Source: Peptidiphaga gingivicola (GTDB lineage Bacteria > Actinomycetota > Actinomycetes > Actinomycetales > Actinomycetaceae). From it: 64,000 bases of DNA. Positions 28,361 through 36,321 of this stretch are shown in pieces; the stretch's first letter is position 1; each line of letters begins with the position of its first letter. The stretch lies in NCBI RefSeq assembly GCF_001652275.1, contig NZ_LVZK01000001.1:1-64000 (forward strand). The letters are read 5' to 3'. The translations under genes and the position numbers were made by a program. Below the pieces are notes generated by a model. It was not told the origin of the DNA, searched no databases, and worked only from the letters and a program-made list of their open reading frames with translations.

Positions 28361-29890
28361 TCACTTCCCGCAAAGCGTCTTGTCCAGCGCTGAGACACTC
28401 CGCGCATCCTTTCCAGCCGTCATCGTCTCCGCCTCTTTCGCGTTCACAGCAGGCTCGGCCGTCGTGACGATCGTGGCGGCGGTCCCGTCGGGGCCCACGG
28501 CACTGAGGCTATGATAGCCGGGGTTGTTGCCGCTGTGGCCCCAGACGACGCCGCAGCTGGACTTGTGTGCGATGAGGCCCAGCCCGTATTCACCGCCCAT
28601 CTCTGGCGCTGGAATGCTTTTCTTCATCTCGGCGATGCTCGCCTGGCTCAGCAGCGATCCGTCGAAGACCGACTGCATGAACTTGTTGAGTTCGCTGGGC
28701 GTGGAGACCATCGAACCGGCGGCCCCTTCCCACGAAGGATCGGCCTCGGTGATGTCTTCGAGCTTGCCGGGCTTGCCGTCACGCGTATGGTACCCGTGCG
28801 GGTGCTTGCCGCGAATGGTCTTCTCGCCTGGGCCAGGCATATAGGTGTGCTTGAGCCCCAAGGGTTTGACGATCTTCGTCTCGATCTGCTCGGCGATCGG
28901 ACGCTTGGCGACGCGCTCGGCCAGCAACCCCAGAACGACGTAGTTGGCGTTGTTGTACTGGAACTTCGCCCCCGGCGCGAACTGCGCCGGCCGGCTCAGG
29001 ACACCGTCGAGAACGTCCCTCGGCGAAACGTAATCGTTGCGAATCGCGAAGTAATCCAACTGGCCGTCCCCAAACTCTGGCAGGCCGGATGTGTGCTGGA
29101 GGAGTTGGCGCACAGTGATCTTTTTGCCGTCGACGCCTTGGCCCTTGACTATGCCTGGCAGGTAGGTCTCGATCGGCTCGTCGAGCTTGACCTTGCCTTC
29201 TTCGACCATTTTCATAATGAGGACCGCTACGAACGTCTTCGTATTCGACGCGATCCGCACTTCCCCGTCGAGCGGAGGCGCCTCGCCGGTCGCCAGGTTG
29301 CCCTTGCCCGCTGTGGCGCCAACCGCATTGCCGTCCTTGTCGGTCTTGGCAGCCAACGCACCCGGATACCCGGCGTCGACCAGTTCCTGAATGGTCGCCT
29401 TCAAATCCCGCTTCTGGGCCGCCTTCAACTTGCCGGTTTGCCTTGAAGAAGACGCCTGCTTCGAAGGACTTGCATACTTCGAGGCGGTCACCTGCTGTGA
29501 GGATGCCCCCGACGCCGATGTCAGCGAAGCCGACGCCGTCGTCGACACGGACGCCATCGCCGATCTCGCCGCCTCGTCCGCCTGCGCCGAAGCGGCCGAG
29601 CCCCACGCTGCAACGCTGAGCCCAATCAGCCCCGCAAGCGAAGCCGCCACGGACCGCGCCGAAGGCGGACGAGACGACGCAGCCCCAGGCCCGAGCCCGC
29701 GCACGGCCCGAGAACGGAAAGCAGAACCAGACGCGCCCGAACCAGACGCGCCCGAACCAGACGCATCCGAACCGGGGGCCGTTCGCCCGTCGGCTCCCGA
29801 CGTTTTTCCAGACTGGACCTCATCAACCACAGCCTCGCGAGACTCGCCGCGACGGAACCATTTCATTGTTGTTTTCTTTGAGTTGCTCAT
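28361..29890 (-). CDS. serine beta-lactamase-fold DD-peptidase-like protein, copy 1
   Basis: A 509-residue exported protein of the beta-lactamase/R61 DD-carboxypeptidase class (S12-like). Catalytic motifs: S215-N-T-K218, Y312-N-N314 and H452-S-G454. The N-terminus has a long Ser/Gly/Ala-rich region, a hydrophobic export segment at about 81-103 ending ASAQA, and a further low-complexity linker to residue ~150. It is a tandem paralogue of the protein at 30458-31894, from which it differs mostly in the linkers. It probably trims peptidoglycan stem peptides or hydrolyses D-amino peptides. The ATG at 29890 starts the shared MSNSKKTT sequence. Confidence 0.85.
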   Translation of the reverse strand: MSNSKKTTMKWFRRGESREAVVDEVQSGKTSGADGRTAPGSDASGSGASGSGASGSAFRSRAVRGLGPGAASSRPPSARSVAASLAGLIGLSVAAWGSAASAQADEAARSAMASVSTTASASLTSASGASSQQVTASKYASPSKQASSSRQTGKLKAAQKRDLKATIQELVDAGYPGALAAKTDKDGNAVGATAGKGNLATGEAPPLDGEVRIASNTKTFVAVLIMKMVEEGKVKLDEPIETYLPGIVKGQGVDGKKITVRQLLQHTSGLPEFGDGQLDYFAIRNDYVSPRDVLDGVLSRPAQFAPGAKFQYNNANYVVLGLLAERVAKRPIAEQIETKIVKPLGLKHTYMPGPGEKTIRGKHPHGYHTRDGKPGKLEDITEADPSWEGAAGSMVSTPSELNKFMQSVFDGSLLSQASIAEMKKSIPAPEMGGEYGLGLIAHKSSCGVVWGHSGNNPGYHSLSAVGPDGTAATIVTTAEPAVNAKEAETMTAGKDARSVSALDKTLCGK

Positions 29891-30054
29891 GCCACCAGTC
29901 TCGCGACAACGACGGCGCGCAAACATCCCGCTGCCAGGCCAATACGCACGTCGCACCGTCCCGAAACCAACGGTGAAGCCACCCCGACATCGACTTTGAA
30001 GCCACCCAGACGCATCGGAATATTCTTGCGGCATGCAGCCGACAAAGCCTGCCC
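29891..30054 (-). repeat. duplicated upstream region, copy 1
   Basis: About 165 bases immediately upstream of the first DD-peptidase gene. They are nearly identical to 31895-32058 upstream of the second, including a conserved GGAATATTC palindrome. The duplication therefore carried a shared promoter and leader with the gene, and the sequence has since been conserved more strictly than the coding linkers. I could not place -35 and -10 boxes with confidence. Confidence 0.75.
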
Positions 30055-30157
30055 CGGCATCGGCTCCCTGTACAGAGGCCCGCTTCCGCCATCGGCACTC
30101 GAGACCCAATTGCCTTTCACGGTCGGTCGAACGGGGCGCCGGTCCGGAGCTGCCGCA

Positions 30158-30268
30158 CGCCTCAACGCGCAGGGCTCGGCCTAGTCGACGCCATCCCAGG
30201 AGGCGGGGTCGGAGACGCACGCCTCAACGTGCAGGGCTCGGTCGCTTGCCTCAACGTTCAGGGCTCCG
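30158..30268. repeat. three dispersed copies of a 21-bp repeat
   Basis: The unit is GCCTCAACGYGCAGGGCTCGG, at 30159-30179, 30221-30241 and 30248-30268, the last merging into the left arm of a terminator hairpin. The rest of the 403-base stretch between the duplicated leader and the second paralogue (30055-30457) shows no gene. Confidence 0.75.
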
Positions 30269-30290
30269 ATCGCTTTTGCGACCGGAGCCC
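30261..30290. terminator. strong hairpin downstream of second DD-peptidase gene
   Basis: Arms GGGCTCCGATCGC and GCGACCGGAGCCC enclose a TTTT loop, 13 pairs with one mismatch. There is no clear uridine tract on the minus strand. It lies about 170 bases past the stop of 30458-31894, in the gap before the next gene. Confidence 0.55.
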
Positions 30291-30457
30291 CGCACGCTCT
30301 GTCTTATTGAGTGAGATTTTCTACGTCCTTGTCGCACGCGCCGCTGACAGACGCGCCAAATGGACCAAGCGAGACTGCCCTCCCGCGGAAAGCCGACGCC
30401 GCACCGTTTGCTGCAGCTTGACGGCGTCGGACGCCTTCCGCAGAGGCAGCAGCCGCG

Positions 30458-31894
30458 TCACTTCCCGCAGAGCGCCTTGTCCAGCGCCTGGAGGCCCAGC
30501 CGTTTTCCTCCGGCCTCCTCGGCAGCCGTGTCTTTGGCGTTCGTAGCCGGGATTGCAGTCGTAGCGATAACGGCTGCGGCTCCGTCGGGCCCTACCGCAT
30601 TGTCCGTCTGGGAACCGGGAATGGTTCCGCCGTGCCCCCAGGCCACACCGCAGCTAAGCTTGTGCCCGATAAGGCCCAAACCATACACGTCGCCTTCGTC
30701 GCCCATGGGAACCGACTTCTTCATTTCAGCAATGCTCGCCTGATTGAGCAGCGAACCGTCGAAGATCGACTGCATAAACTTGTTCAGCTCACTCGGCGTG
30801 GAGATCATCGAACCGGCGGCCCAGGCCCATGACGGATCGGCCTCGGTGATGTCTTCGAGTTTGCCGGGCTTGTTGTCACGCGTGTGGTACCCGTGCGGGT
30901 GCTTGCCGCGAAAGGCTTTCTCGCCCGGGCCCGGCATGTAGGTGTGCTTGAGCCCGAGGGGCTTGATGATCTTCGCCTCGATCTGCTCGGCGACCGGCCG
31001 CTTGCCCACGCGCTCGGCCAACAGCCCCAACACGATGTAATTCGTGTTCGTGTAAGTGAACTTTGCCCCCGGAGCAAACTGCGCCGGCCTGGTCAGAGCC
31101 ATATCGAGGACGTCCCTGGGCGAAAGGTAGTCGTTGCGCATGGCGAAAAAGTCCGGCATACCGAGCATGATCTCCGGCAACCCCGACGTGTGCTGGAGCA
31201 GTTGACGCACCGTGATCTTCTTGCCGTCCACGCCCTGGCCCTTGATCAGGCCAGGCAGATACGTCTCGATCGGCTCATCAAGCTTGACCTTGCCTTCTTC
31301 GACCATCTTCATGATAAGGACAGCCACAAAGGTCTTCGTATTCGAACCGATCCGCACCTCCCCGTCAAGCGGAGGCGCCTCGCCGGTAGAGAGGTTGCCC
31401 TTTCCAGCCGTCGCGCCAACCGCATTGCCGTCCTTGTCGGTCTTGGCAGCCAACGCACCCGGATACCCGGCGTCGACCAGTTCCTGAATGGTCGCCTTCA
31501 AATCCCGCTTCTGGGCCGCCTTCGACGTCCCCCGCTTGGCCGATTGGCCCGACGGCGTCGGGCGATCCAGCGTCAGGACCGACGCCCCATGCACGGACGC
31601 CAAGCTTCGGGATGAAACCGAGGCCGACGACGGCGCAACCTCGTCCGCCTGCGCGGAGACCGCGCCGAAGGACGCCGCGCCGATGCCGATGAGCCCCGCA
31701 AGCGAGGCAGCCGCCAGCCGCAGCGACCTCGCCCGAGGCGCAGATGCGGAACGGCCGGCGGAGGCAGACCGCGGCGCAGCCGAAGGATAGGAAGAACTTC
31801 CGTCTGCGCCGCTCGTTGCAATGGAGCGATCCGCAAACCGATCGGAATCGTCGCGACGGAACCATTTCACTGTTGTTTTCTTTGAGTTGCTCAT
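30458..31894 (-). CDS. serine beta-lactamase-fold DD-peptidase-like protein, copy 2
   Basis: A 478-residue paralogue of the downstream copy. It has the same layout: MSNSKKTT start, basic and Ser-rich N-terminus, hydrophobic export segment near residues 61-82, linker, then the catalytic domain. Motifs: S184-N-T-K187, the YTNTNY form of the YxN motif, and HGG in WGHGGTIPG as the third motif. The catalytic domains are very similar, while the Ser/Thr-rich linkers differ. Tandem duplication with retention of both active sites suggests selection for dose or for divergent substrates. Confidence 0.85.
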   Translation of the reverse strand: MSNSKKTTVKWFRRDDSDRFADRSIATSGADGSSSYPSAAPRSASAGRSASAPRARSLRLAAASLAGLIGIGAASFGAVSAQADEVAPSSASVSSRSLASVHGASVLTLDRPTPSGQSAKRGTSKAAQKRDLKATIQELVDAGYPGALAAKTDKDGNAVGATAGKGNLSTGEAPPLDGEVRIGSNTKTFVAVLIMKMVEEGKVKLDEPIETYLPGLIKGQGVDGKKITVRQLLQHTSGLPEIMLGMPDFFAMRNDYLSPRDVLDMALTRPAQFAPGAKFTYTNTNYIVLGLLAERVGKRPVAEQIEAKIIKPLGLKHTYMPGPGEKAFRGKHPHGYHTRDNKPGKLEDITEADPSWAWAAGSMISTPSELNKFMQSIFDGSLLNQASIAEMKKSVPMGDEGDVYGLGLIGHKLSCGVAWGHGGTIPGSQTDNAVGPDGAAAVIATTAIPATNAKDTAAEEAGGKRLGLQALDKALCGK

Positions 31895-32058
31895 GCCACC
31901 AGTCTCGCGACAACGACGGCGCGCAAACATCCCGCTGCCAGGCCAATACGCACGTCGCACCGTCCCGAAACCAATGGTGAAGCCACCCCGACACCGACGC
32001 TGAAGCCATCCCGACCGAATGGAATATTCTTACGGTATGAAGCCGACAAAGCCTGCCT
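31895..32058 (-). repeat. duplicated upstream region, copy 2
   Basis: The counterpart of 29891-30054. The first ~100 bases upstream of the ATG differ by only about one base between copies; further out scattered changes appear, but the GGAATATTCTT block and the AGCCGACAAAGCCTGCC block remain. This marks the boundary of the tandem duplication. Confidence 0.75.
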
Positions 32059-32086
32059 CAAACGTCGGAGCCCCGGCCGGAGTCCC

Positions 32087-32761
32087 TCACAGCCCGGTGT
32101 GAACCGCGGCCTCCGACGCCCCCGGCGTGACGTCACGAGCGCGTCGGACCAGTTCGGCAGCGGGCTCGTCATAGCCGACGCCCACGAGCTGGCGCCCGAC
32201 AAACGTCAAAGAGGTCACGGAGCACAGGGCGCACTCTCGCTTGCGCGGGTCGTGAGCGAGCGGGCGCCCTTCGACGAAGCGGCGCATCGTCCATATCGGA
32301 AGCTGATGCGAAACGAGCATCGCCTCGCCGCCCTCAGCCTCACGGAGGGCGCGGCGCACGGCCTTGGACAGGCGTGCCACGATCTCCCTGTAAGGCTCGC
32401 CCCAGGAAGGCTCAGCAGGATTGACGTACCACGGCCAGTACCGCGGATGGGCCAGAATAAGCCGGTTCCTGTTGACGTTGACGCCTTCGAACTTGTTCCC
32501 CGCTTCAGTCAGGCCTTCGTCGAGGACGACCGGCAGGCCGTGCCTTTGCGCCGTCGGCTCCGCGGTCTCCCGAGCCCTTTCGAGCGGCGAAGAGACGATG
32601 AGCCGCAGGTCGCGCCCGTCAAAAAAATCGGCTGCGCTCTCGGCCATGGCGTGCCCAAGGGGCGTGAGGTGGAAACCCGGCTGTCGGCCGTAAAGCTGCC
32701 CGCTGGGATTGTCCACCTCCCCGTGGCGCACGAAATGGATGGTCGTGAGTTTGTCGTTCAT
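32087..32761 (-). CDS. histidine phosphatase family protein
   Basis: A 224-residue protein of the phosphoglycerate mutase-like superfamily. The phospho-acceptor motif is FVRHGEVDN (catalytic His in RHG), followed by the LIVSSPLERARETAEP arginine motif and the second histidine in MLVSHQLPIW. The substrate cannot be told; members include alpha-ribazole phosphatase and broad-specificity phosphatases. The ATG at 32761 was chosen because homologous sequence begins there; the open frame continues upstream without similarity. MarR lies 79 bases upstream on the same strand. Confidence 0.88.
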   Translation of the reverse strand: MNDKLTTIHFVRHGEVDNPSGQLYGRQPGFHLTPLGHAMAESAADFFDGRDLRLIVSSPLERARETAEPTAQRHGLPVVLDEGLTEAGNKFEGVNVNRNRLILAHPRYWPWYVNPAEPSWGEPYREIVARLSKAVRRALREAEGGEAMLVSHQLPIWTMRRFVEGRPLAHDPRKRECALCSVTSLTFVGRQLVGVGYDEPAAELVRRARDVTPGASEAAVHTGL

Positions 32762-32840
32762 GTGTCCATCCTGCCGTCGCGATCGATTTGATGTATTCAG
32801 ATCGGTTTGAGGGATTCGGCGTCGCCCAAGTTCGAGGGAT

Positions 32841-33488
32841 TCAGCCCGCCCGCGAGTCTGGCGCGTCTGCCGATTCGCCAGACGACGCCGGGCCTTCGGA
32901 TCCCGCCGAGCGGTCAGAAGGCCGCGAACCCCCTGCCCCAGCCGAACCTGCCGATTGTTCCGAACCAACCGGCCCGCGAGACGCCACGGAAACCTCCGAA
33001 TCCGCCTGAGAGTCTGCGGGCTTGACAGGCTTCACTTCGCTGGCGACGTCGGCCAAGATGTTCGACAGGCGCCCAAGCTCCAGCATGTCCTCCCTGCCCA
33101 GCTTGTCGACGAGCACGCGGCGAACCGAGTTCACGTGCGAAGGGGCGGCCGAAACCAAGTATTCAAACCCCTTCTCGGTCAGTATGCAGTTGACGCCGCG
33201 GCGGTCGTCGGCGCAGGGCTCGCGCCTGACCAGGCCGGCGTCTTCGAGTCTGCGCACCGTGTGGGTCAGCCGGGAACGTGAGTGAACGAGCCTGTCTGCC
33301 AGATTGGACATGCGGATCGTGCGCCCGGGCGACTCCGAAAGATGCGCAAGCACTTCGTATTCGTTGAGGGATATACCCTTTTCGTTCTCTATGTCCTGAT
33401 TGAGCACTTCCATCACGAGGGAAACGGCACGCAAGAAAGCCCGCCAAGCTTTCTGTTCCTCCGGTGAAAGCCACTGAACGTCAGTCAT
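32841..33488 (-). CDS. MarR-family transcriptional regulator
   Basis: A 215-residue regulator. The winged-helix core spans about residues 15-150, with ISLNEYEVLAHLSESPGRTIRMSNLADRLVHSRSRLTHTVRRLEDAGLV and the wing motif RREPCADDRRG, typical of MarR proteins. A Ser/Ala/Gly-rich tail of ~55 residues follows. The ATG at 33488 is preceded by a strong GGGAGG, which decides against the start four codons upstream. It may control the phosphatase gene downstream; no operator was identified. Confidence 0.88.
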   Translation of the reverse strand: MTDVQWLSPEEQKAWRAFLRAVSLVMEVLNQDIENEKGISLNEYEVLAHLSESPGRTIRMSNLADRLVHSRSRLTHTVRRLEDAGLVRREPCADDRRGVNCILTEKGFEYLVSAAPSHVNSVRRVLVDKLGREDMLELGRLSNILADVASEVKPVKPADSQADSEVSVASRGPVGSEQSAGSAGAGGSRPSDRSAGSEGPASSGESADAPDSRAG

Positions 33489-33502
33489 CGCACCTCCCAC
33501 AC

Positions 33503-33531
33503 AAAAGGCCCGGAAACCGCCCGGGCCTTTT
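33503..33531 (-). terminator. intrinsic terminator after the bS22-like gene
   Basis: AAAAGGCCCGG and CCGGGCCTTTT form an 11-base-pair stem with a 7-base loop, with T/A runs at both ends, so it can act in either direction. It sits three bases beyond the stop of the small ribosomal protein gene and just upstream of marR. Confidence 0.85.
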
Positions 33532-33534
33532 AGG

Positions 33535-33633
33535 TCACTTCTTGTTGCGACGCTGGTGCCGAGTTTTCCGAAGCAACTTGCGGTGCTTCTTCTTCGACAT
33601 GCGCTTGCGACGCTTTTTGATGACGGAACCCAC
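33535..33633 (-). CDS. AURKAIP1/COX24-domain 30S ribosomal protein bS22
   Basis: A 32-residue, extremely basic protein: [19 protein letters not shown] followed by a second cluster ending RHQRRNKK. It closely resembles the small bS22 protein known from mycobacterial 30S subunits and widely conserved in actinobacteria. The GTG start is preceded by a strong CGGAGGTAACCT. It has its own terminator. It is easily missed because of its size. Confidence 0.9.
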   Translation of the reverse strand: MGSVIKKRRKRMSKKKHRKLLRKTRHQRRNKK

Positions 33634-33721
33634 AGGTTACCTCCGAAACTAATGGGCTTGTGCCCTCGAAATATTCAGGAACATACTAGCGCCTTGAGCG
33701 CCGTACCGGTAAACGGACCCG

Positions 33722-33934
33722 TCACTCGCCCGCCGCACGGGCGGTCGGTTCGTCCTGCACGCCCAAAAGGGCGTCGATGGCCGACTTAGGAACCCGGTAT
33801 GAACTGCCGAAGCGGACCGCGGGCAACTCCCCCGAGTGGACCATGCGGTAGACGGTCATGCGCGAGACTCGGGTGAGTTCGGCAACTTCGGCAACCGTGT
33901 AGAACTGCGGCGCTTTGTTCGGCAACTGCGTCAT
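33722..33934 (-). CDS. excisionase-family helix-turn-helix protein
   Basis: A 70-residue protein of the MerR-like/excisionase (HTH_17) class: FYTVAEVAELTRVSRMTVYRMVHSGELPAVRFGSSYRVPKSAIDALL. Such single-domain proteins are conserved in actinobacteria outside mobile elements, so this is probably a chromosomal regulator rather than a phage excisionase. I chose the ATG at 33934, where the family's usual N-terminus (MTQLPNK) begins; the frame is open for 14 more codons. It lies near bS22, a neighbourhood seen in other actinobacteria. Confidence 0.82.
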   Translation of the reverse strand: MTQLPNKAPQFYTVAEVAELTRVSRMTVYRMVHSGELPAVRFGSSYRVPKSAIDALLGVQDEPTARAAGE

Positions 33935-33976
33935 GAATCCCATCCTGCGAATACGTGTGGTGAACCTTCTCCGCAC

Positions 33977-34227
33977 AGGCTAGCGGCGGTCACACCGCAA
34001 GGGTACATGAACTTTCACATCAGTCACAGCAGCCGGGCACCATCACCCGGGCGCGTCGCGCAGTTTCGGCGTTTCGGGCGGCGGGATTCTACGCCCGGGT
34101 CAGGCCTGCCGACGCTGCCAACAGGGACCAAATGGCGATAGTCTTGGCCAATCGACTCCTTTTCCCAGAGCCCTCGAGCTCTGAAAAAGGCAAGACGTGA
34201 ATCAGGCAACAGTAAGGAGCGACCATC
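33977..34227 (+). other. leader region of ktrB with hairpins, no gene
   Basis: About 250 bases between the HTH gene and ktrB, divergent. It holds GC-rich inverted repeats (CCGGG..CCCGG near 34031-34049) and a hairpin CAGAGC-CCTCGA-GCTCTG (about 34167-34184) with flanking CCTTTT/AAAAGG that could extend the stem. A potassium gene leader invites the idea of a c-di-AMP riboswitch, but I could not match the ydaO consensus. Confidence 0.4.
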
Positions 34228-35628
34228 GTGCGCAAGCGAGTGCGGGCTCAGGGCCGCCCGTCCGCGGCACCCGGGCTTTTCCTCCGGGCGCGGGAGCGAA
34301 TGGACCACGTCGCCCGCGATTCGCCCGCGCGCCTGGCCCTTTTCGTGTTCGCGGGGATCGTCCTCGTCGAGACGTCGCTGCTCTCGCTGCCGGCGTCGAC
34401 CTCTTCGGGCCAACGCGCCCCCTTCGTCGACGCTTTCTTCACGGCGACGTCGTCGGTGTGCGTGACCGGGCTCGTCACTGTCGACACCGCCACCTACTGG
34501 TCGCCGCTGGGGCAGTTCTTCATCGCCATAGGGATGATGATCGGCGGGCTGGGCATCATGATGATGGCCTCGATTCTGGGAATCGTGGTGTCGCGGCGCA
34601 TCGGCCTGACGCAGCGCTTCCTGGCGGCTTCGGAGACGAAGTCGCGCCTGGGCGAAGTCGGCCTGCTTGTGCGGGCCGTCGTCGTCGTCGCCCTCAGCGC
34701 GCAGGCGATCCTCTTCCTCACCCTCACGCCGTTTTTCATCCGCGAGGGCGACGCCATGCTGTCCGCGCTGTGGCACGCGGCCTTCATGGCCATCTCGATC
34801 TTCAACAACGGCGGCTTCGTCGTCATGCGCGACGGACTGGGACCGTATGCGGGCGATTGGACGCTGACCCTGCCCATTGTCTTCGGCACCGTCGTCGGCG
34901 CTATCGGCTTTCCCGTGGTGCTCGACATGTGGCGGCGTCGAGGCCACGGGAAGAAGTGGTCGCTTACGACGAAGCTCACACTCGTCACCTACGCGGTTCT
35001 CTTGCTCTTGGGCGCTCTGCTCTTCTTCCTCTTCGAATGGGACAACCCGAAGACGCTGGCGAATCTCTCCCTGGGCGACCAGATCCAGGCGACGCTCCTG
35101 CATTCGACCGTCGCGCGGTCGTCGGGCCTGGCGACGCTCGACGTCAGCTCGATGACGCAATCGACGTGGTTCCTCCTCGACGGGCTCATGTTCATCGGCG
35201 GAGGATCGACGTCGGCGGCCGGTGGAATCAAAGTGACCACCTTGGCCGTGATGTTCCTGGCGATCGTCGCCGAGGCGCGGGGAGACCGCGACACTCAGGC
35301 GTTCGGGCGGCGTCTGCCGTCGGAGGTGCTGCGCCTGGCCATCGCGGCCACCTTCTTGGCTTCGATCATCGTCACCGTAGGCACGATCGCGCTCATGGAG
35401 GTCTCCGGCCTCCCGCTCGCCGACGCCCTTTTCGAGGCGGTCTCCGCCTTCGCCACGTGCGGCCTGTCGACGGGCGTGACGCCCGGGCTGCCGACGGCGG
35501 GCAAGTACATCATCGCCGTCCTCATGTTTGCCGGGCGCACGGGCACGATGACGCTCGCGGCCGCGCTTGCCCTGCGCACCCGCCGCCGCGTCATCCACTA
35601 CCCTGAAGAGTGGCCTACGATCGGATGA
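34228..35628 (+). CDS. ktrB: potassium uptake membrane subunit (TrkH/KtrB family)
   Basis: A 466-residue K+ translocating subunit. The four selectivity-filter-like loops are visible: TSSVCVTGLVTVD, IFNNGGFVV, FIGGGSTSAAGGIKV and AFATCGLSTGVTP. The GTG start follows AAGGAGCGACCATC. It ends just before the cognate NAD/ATP-binding gating subunit, so the pair forms a Ktr-type K+ (or K+/Na+) uptake system. The symbol follows the KtrB type because of length; TrkH is the alternative. Confidence 0.92.
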   Translation: MRKRVRAQGRPSAAPGLFLRARERMDHVARDSPARLALFVFAGIVLVETSLLSLPASTSSGQRAPFVDAFFTATSSVCVTGLVTVDTATYWSPLGQFFIAIGMMIGGLGIMMMASILGIVVSRRIGLTQRFLAASETKSRLGEVGLLVRAVVVVALSAQAILFLTLTPFFIREGDAMLSALWHAAFMAISIFNNGGFVVMRDGLGPYAGDWTLTLPIVFGTVVGAIGFPVVLDMWRRRGHGKKWSLTTKLTLVTYAVLLLLGALLFFLFEWDNPKTLANLSLGDQIQATLLHSTVARSSGLATLDVSSMTQSTWFLLDGLMFIGGGSTSAAGGIKVTTLAVMFLAIVAEARGDRDTQAFGRRLPSEVLRLAIAATFLASIIVTVGTIALMEVSGLPLADALFEAVSAFATCGLSTGVTPGLPTAGKYIIAVLMFAGRTGTMTLAAALALRTRRRVIHYPEEWPTIG

Positions 35629-35641
35629 CGGAGGAGCACGG

Positions 35642-36304
35642 ATGAAGAAGAAACAGATTGACGACGACGCCGTCCTGGTGGTGGGCCTGGGCCGCTTCGG
35701 CACTGCGATCGCCTCGACCCTCGACGGTTTGGGCCGCGAGGTCCTCGCCATTGAGCGCGACCCCGTCCTGGTCCAGCAGTGGTCGCACAGGTTCAGAATC
35801 ATCGAGGGCGACGCAACCAGCGCCGACGCCCTGGAACAGGCGGGTGCGCGCGAGTTCGGGGTGGCCGTCGTCGGCATCGGCAGCTCGCTCGAAGCCTCGG
35901 TTTTGGCGACAGCCAACTTGGCCGACCTCGGGATGAAGCAGATTTGGGCGAAGGCGACGTCGCGTTCGCACGGCCGCATCCTTCGCCGCATCGGCGCTCA
36001 CCACGTGGTCTATCCCGAGTACGACGCCGGCGCGCGGGTCGCCCACATGGTCAGCGGAAAGATGCTCGACTACATCGAGATGGAAGACGGCTTCTCGATC
36101 ATCAAGATGCGCCCGCCGCGAGACATCCAAGGGTTCACGATGGCCGAATCGAAAGTGCGCGAGAGGTTCGGCGTGACCATCATCGGCGTGAAGGCGCCCG
36201 GCCAGCCTTTCGAGTACGCGACCGAGGAGACGAAGATCGGGCCCGAGGACGTCATCATCGTCTCCGGCGACTCCGCCCTCCTCGAAGAGTTTGCCAATCG
36301 CTGA
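35642..36304 (+). CDS. ktrA: potassium uptake regulatory subunit (KtrA/TrkA, RCK domains)
   Basis: A 220-residue cytoplasmic gating ring protein. The N-terminal RCK domain begins with the Rossmann motif VLVVGLGRFGTAIASTL, followed by the nucleotide-ribose acidic residue in LAIERD. A C-terminal RCK_C domain ends in GPEDVIIVSGDSALLEEF. ATG at 35642 with GGAGCACGG upstream, 13 bases after ktrB. It senses ATP/ADP or NAD(H), and in many bacteria the C domain binds c-di-AMP. Confidence 0.93.
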   Translation: MKKKQIDDDAVLVVGLGRFGTAIASTLDGLGREVLAIERDPVLVQQWSHRFRIIEGDATSADALEQAGAREFGVAVVGIGSSLEASVLATANLADLGMKQIWAKATSRSHGRILRRIGAHHVVYPEYDAGARVAHMVSGKMLDYIEMEDGFSIIKMRPPRDIQGFTMAESKVRERFGVTIIGVKAPGQPFEYATEETKIGPEDVIIVSGDSALLEEFANR

Positions 36305-36321
36305 AGGGGCGGCGCAGTCCA

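Noticed and set aside
33722-33934. Phage or integrative-element excisionase
   Set aside because: Although of the excisionase HTH type, no integrase, attachment site or phage gene is nearby and the bS22 neighbour is a housekeeping gene.
33977-34227. c-di-AMP (ydaO-type) riboswitch upstream of the potassium uptake genes
   Set aside because: The context fits, but I could not align the conserved ydaO core; only ordinary GC hairpins are visible.
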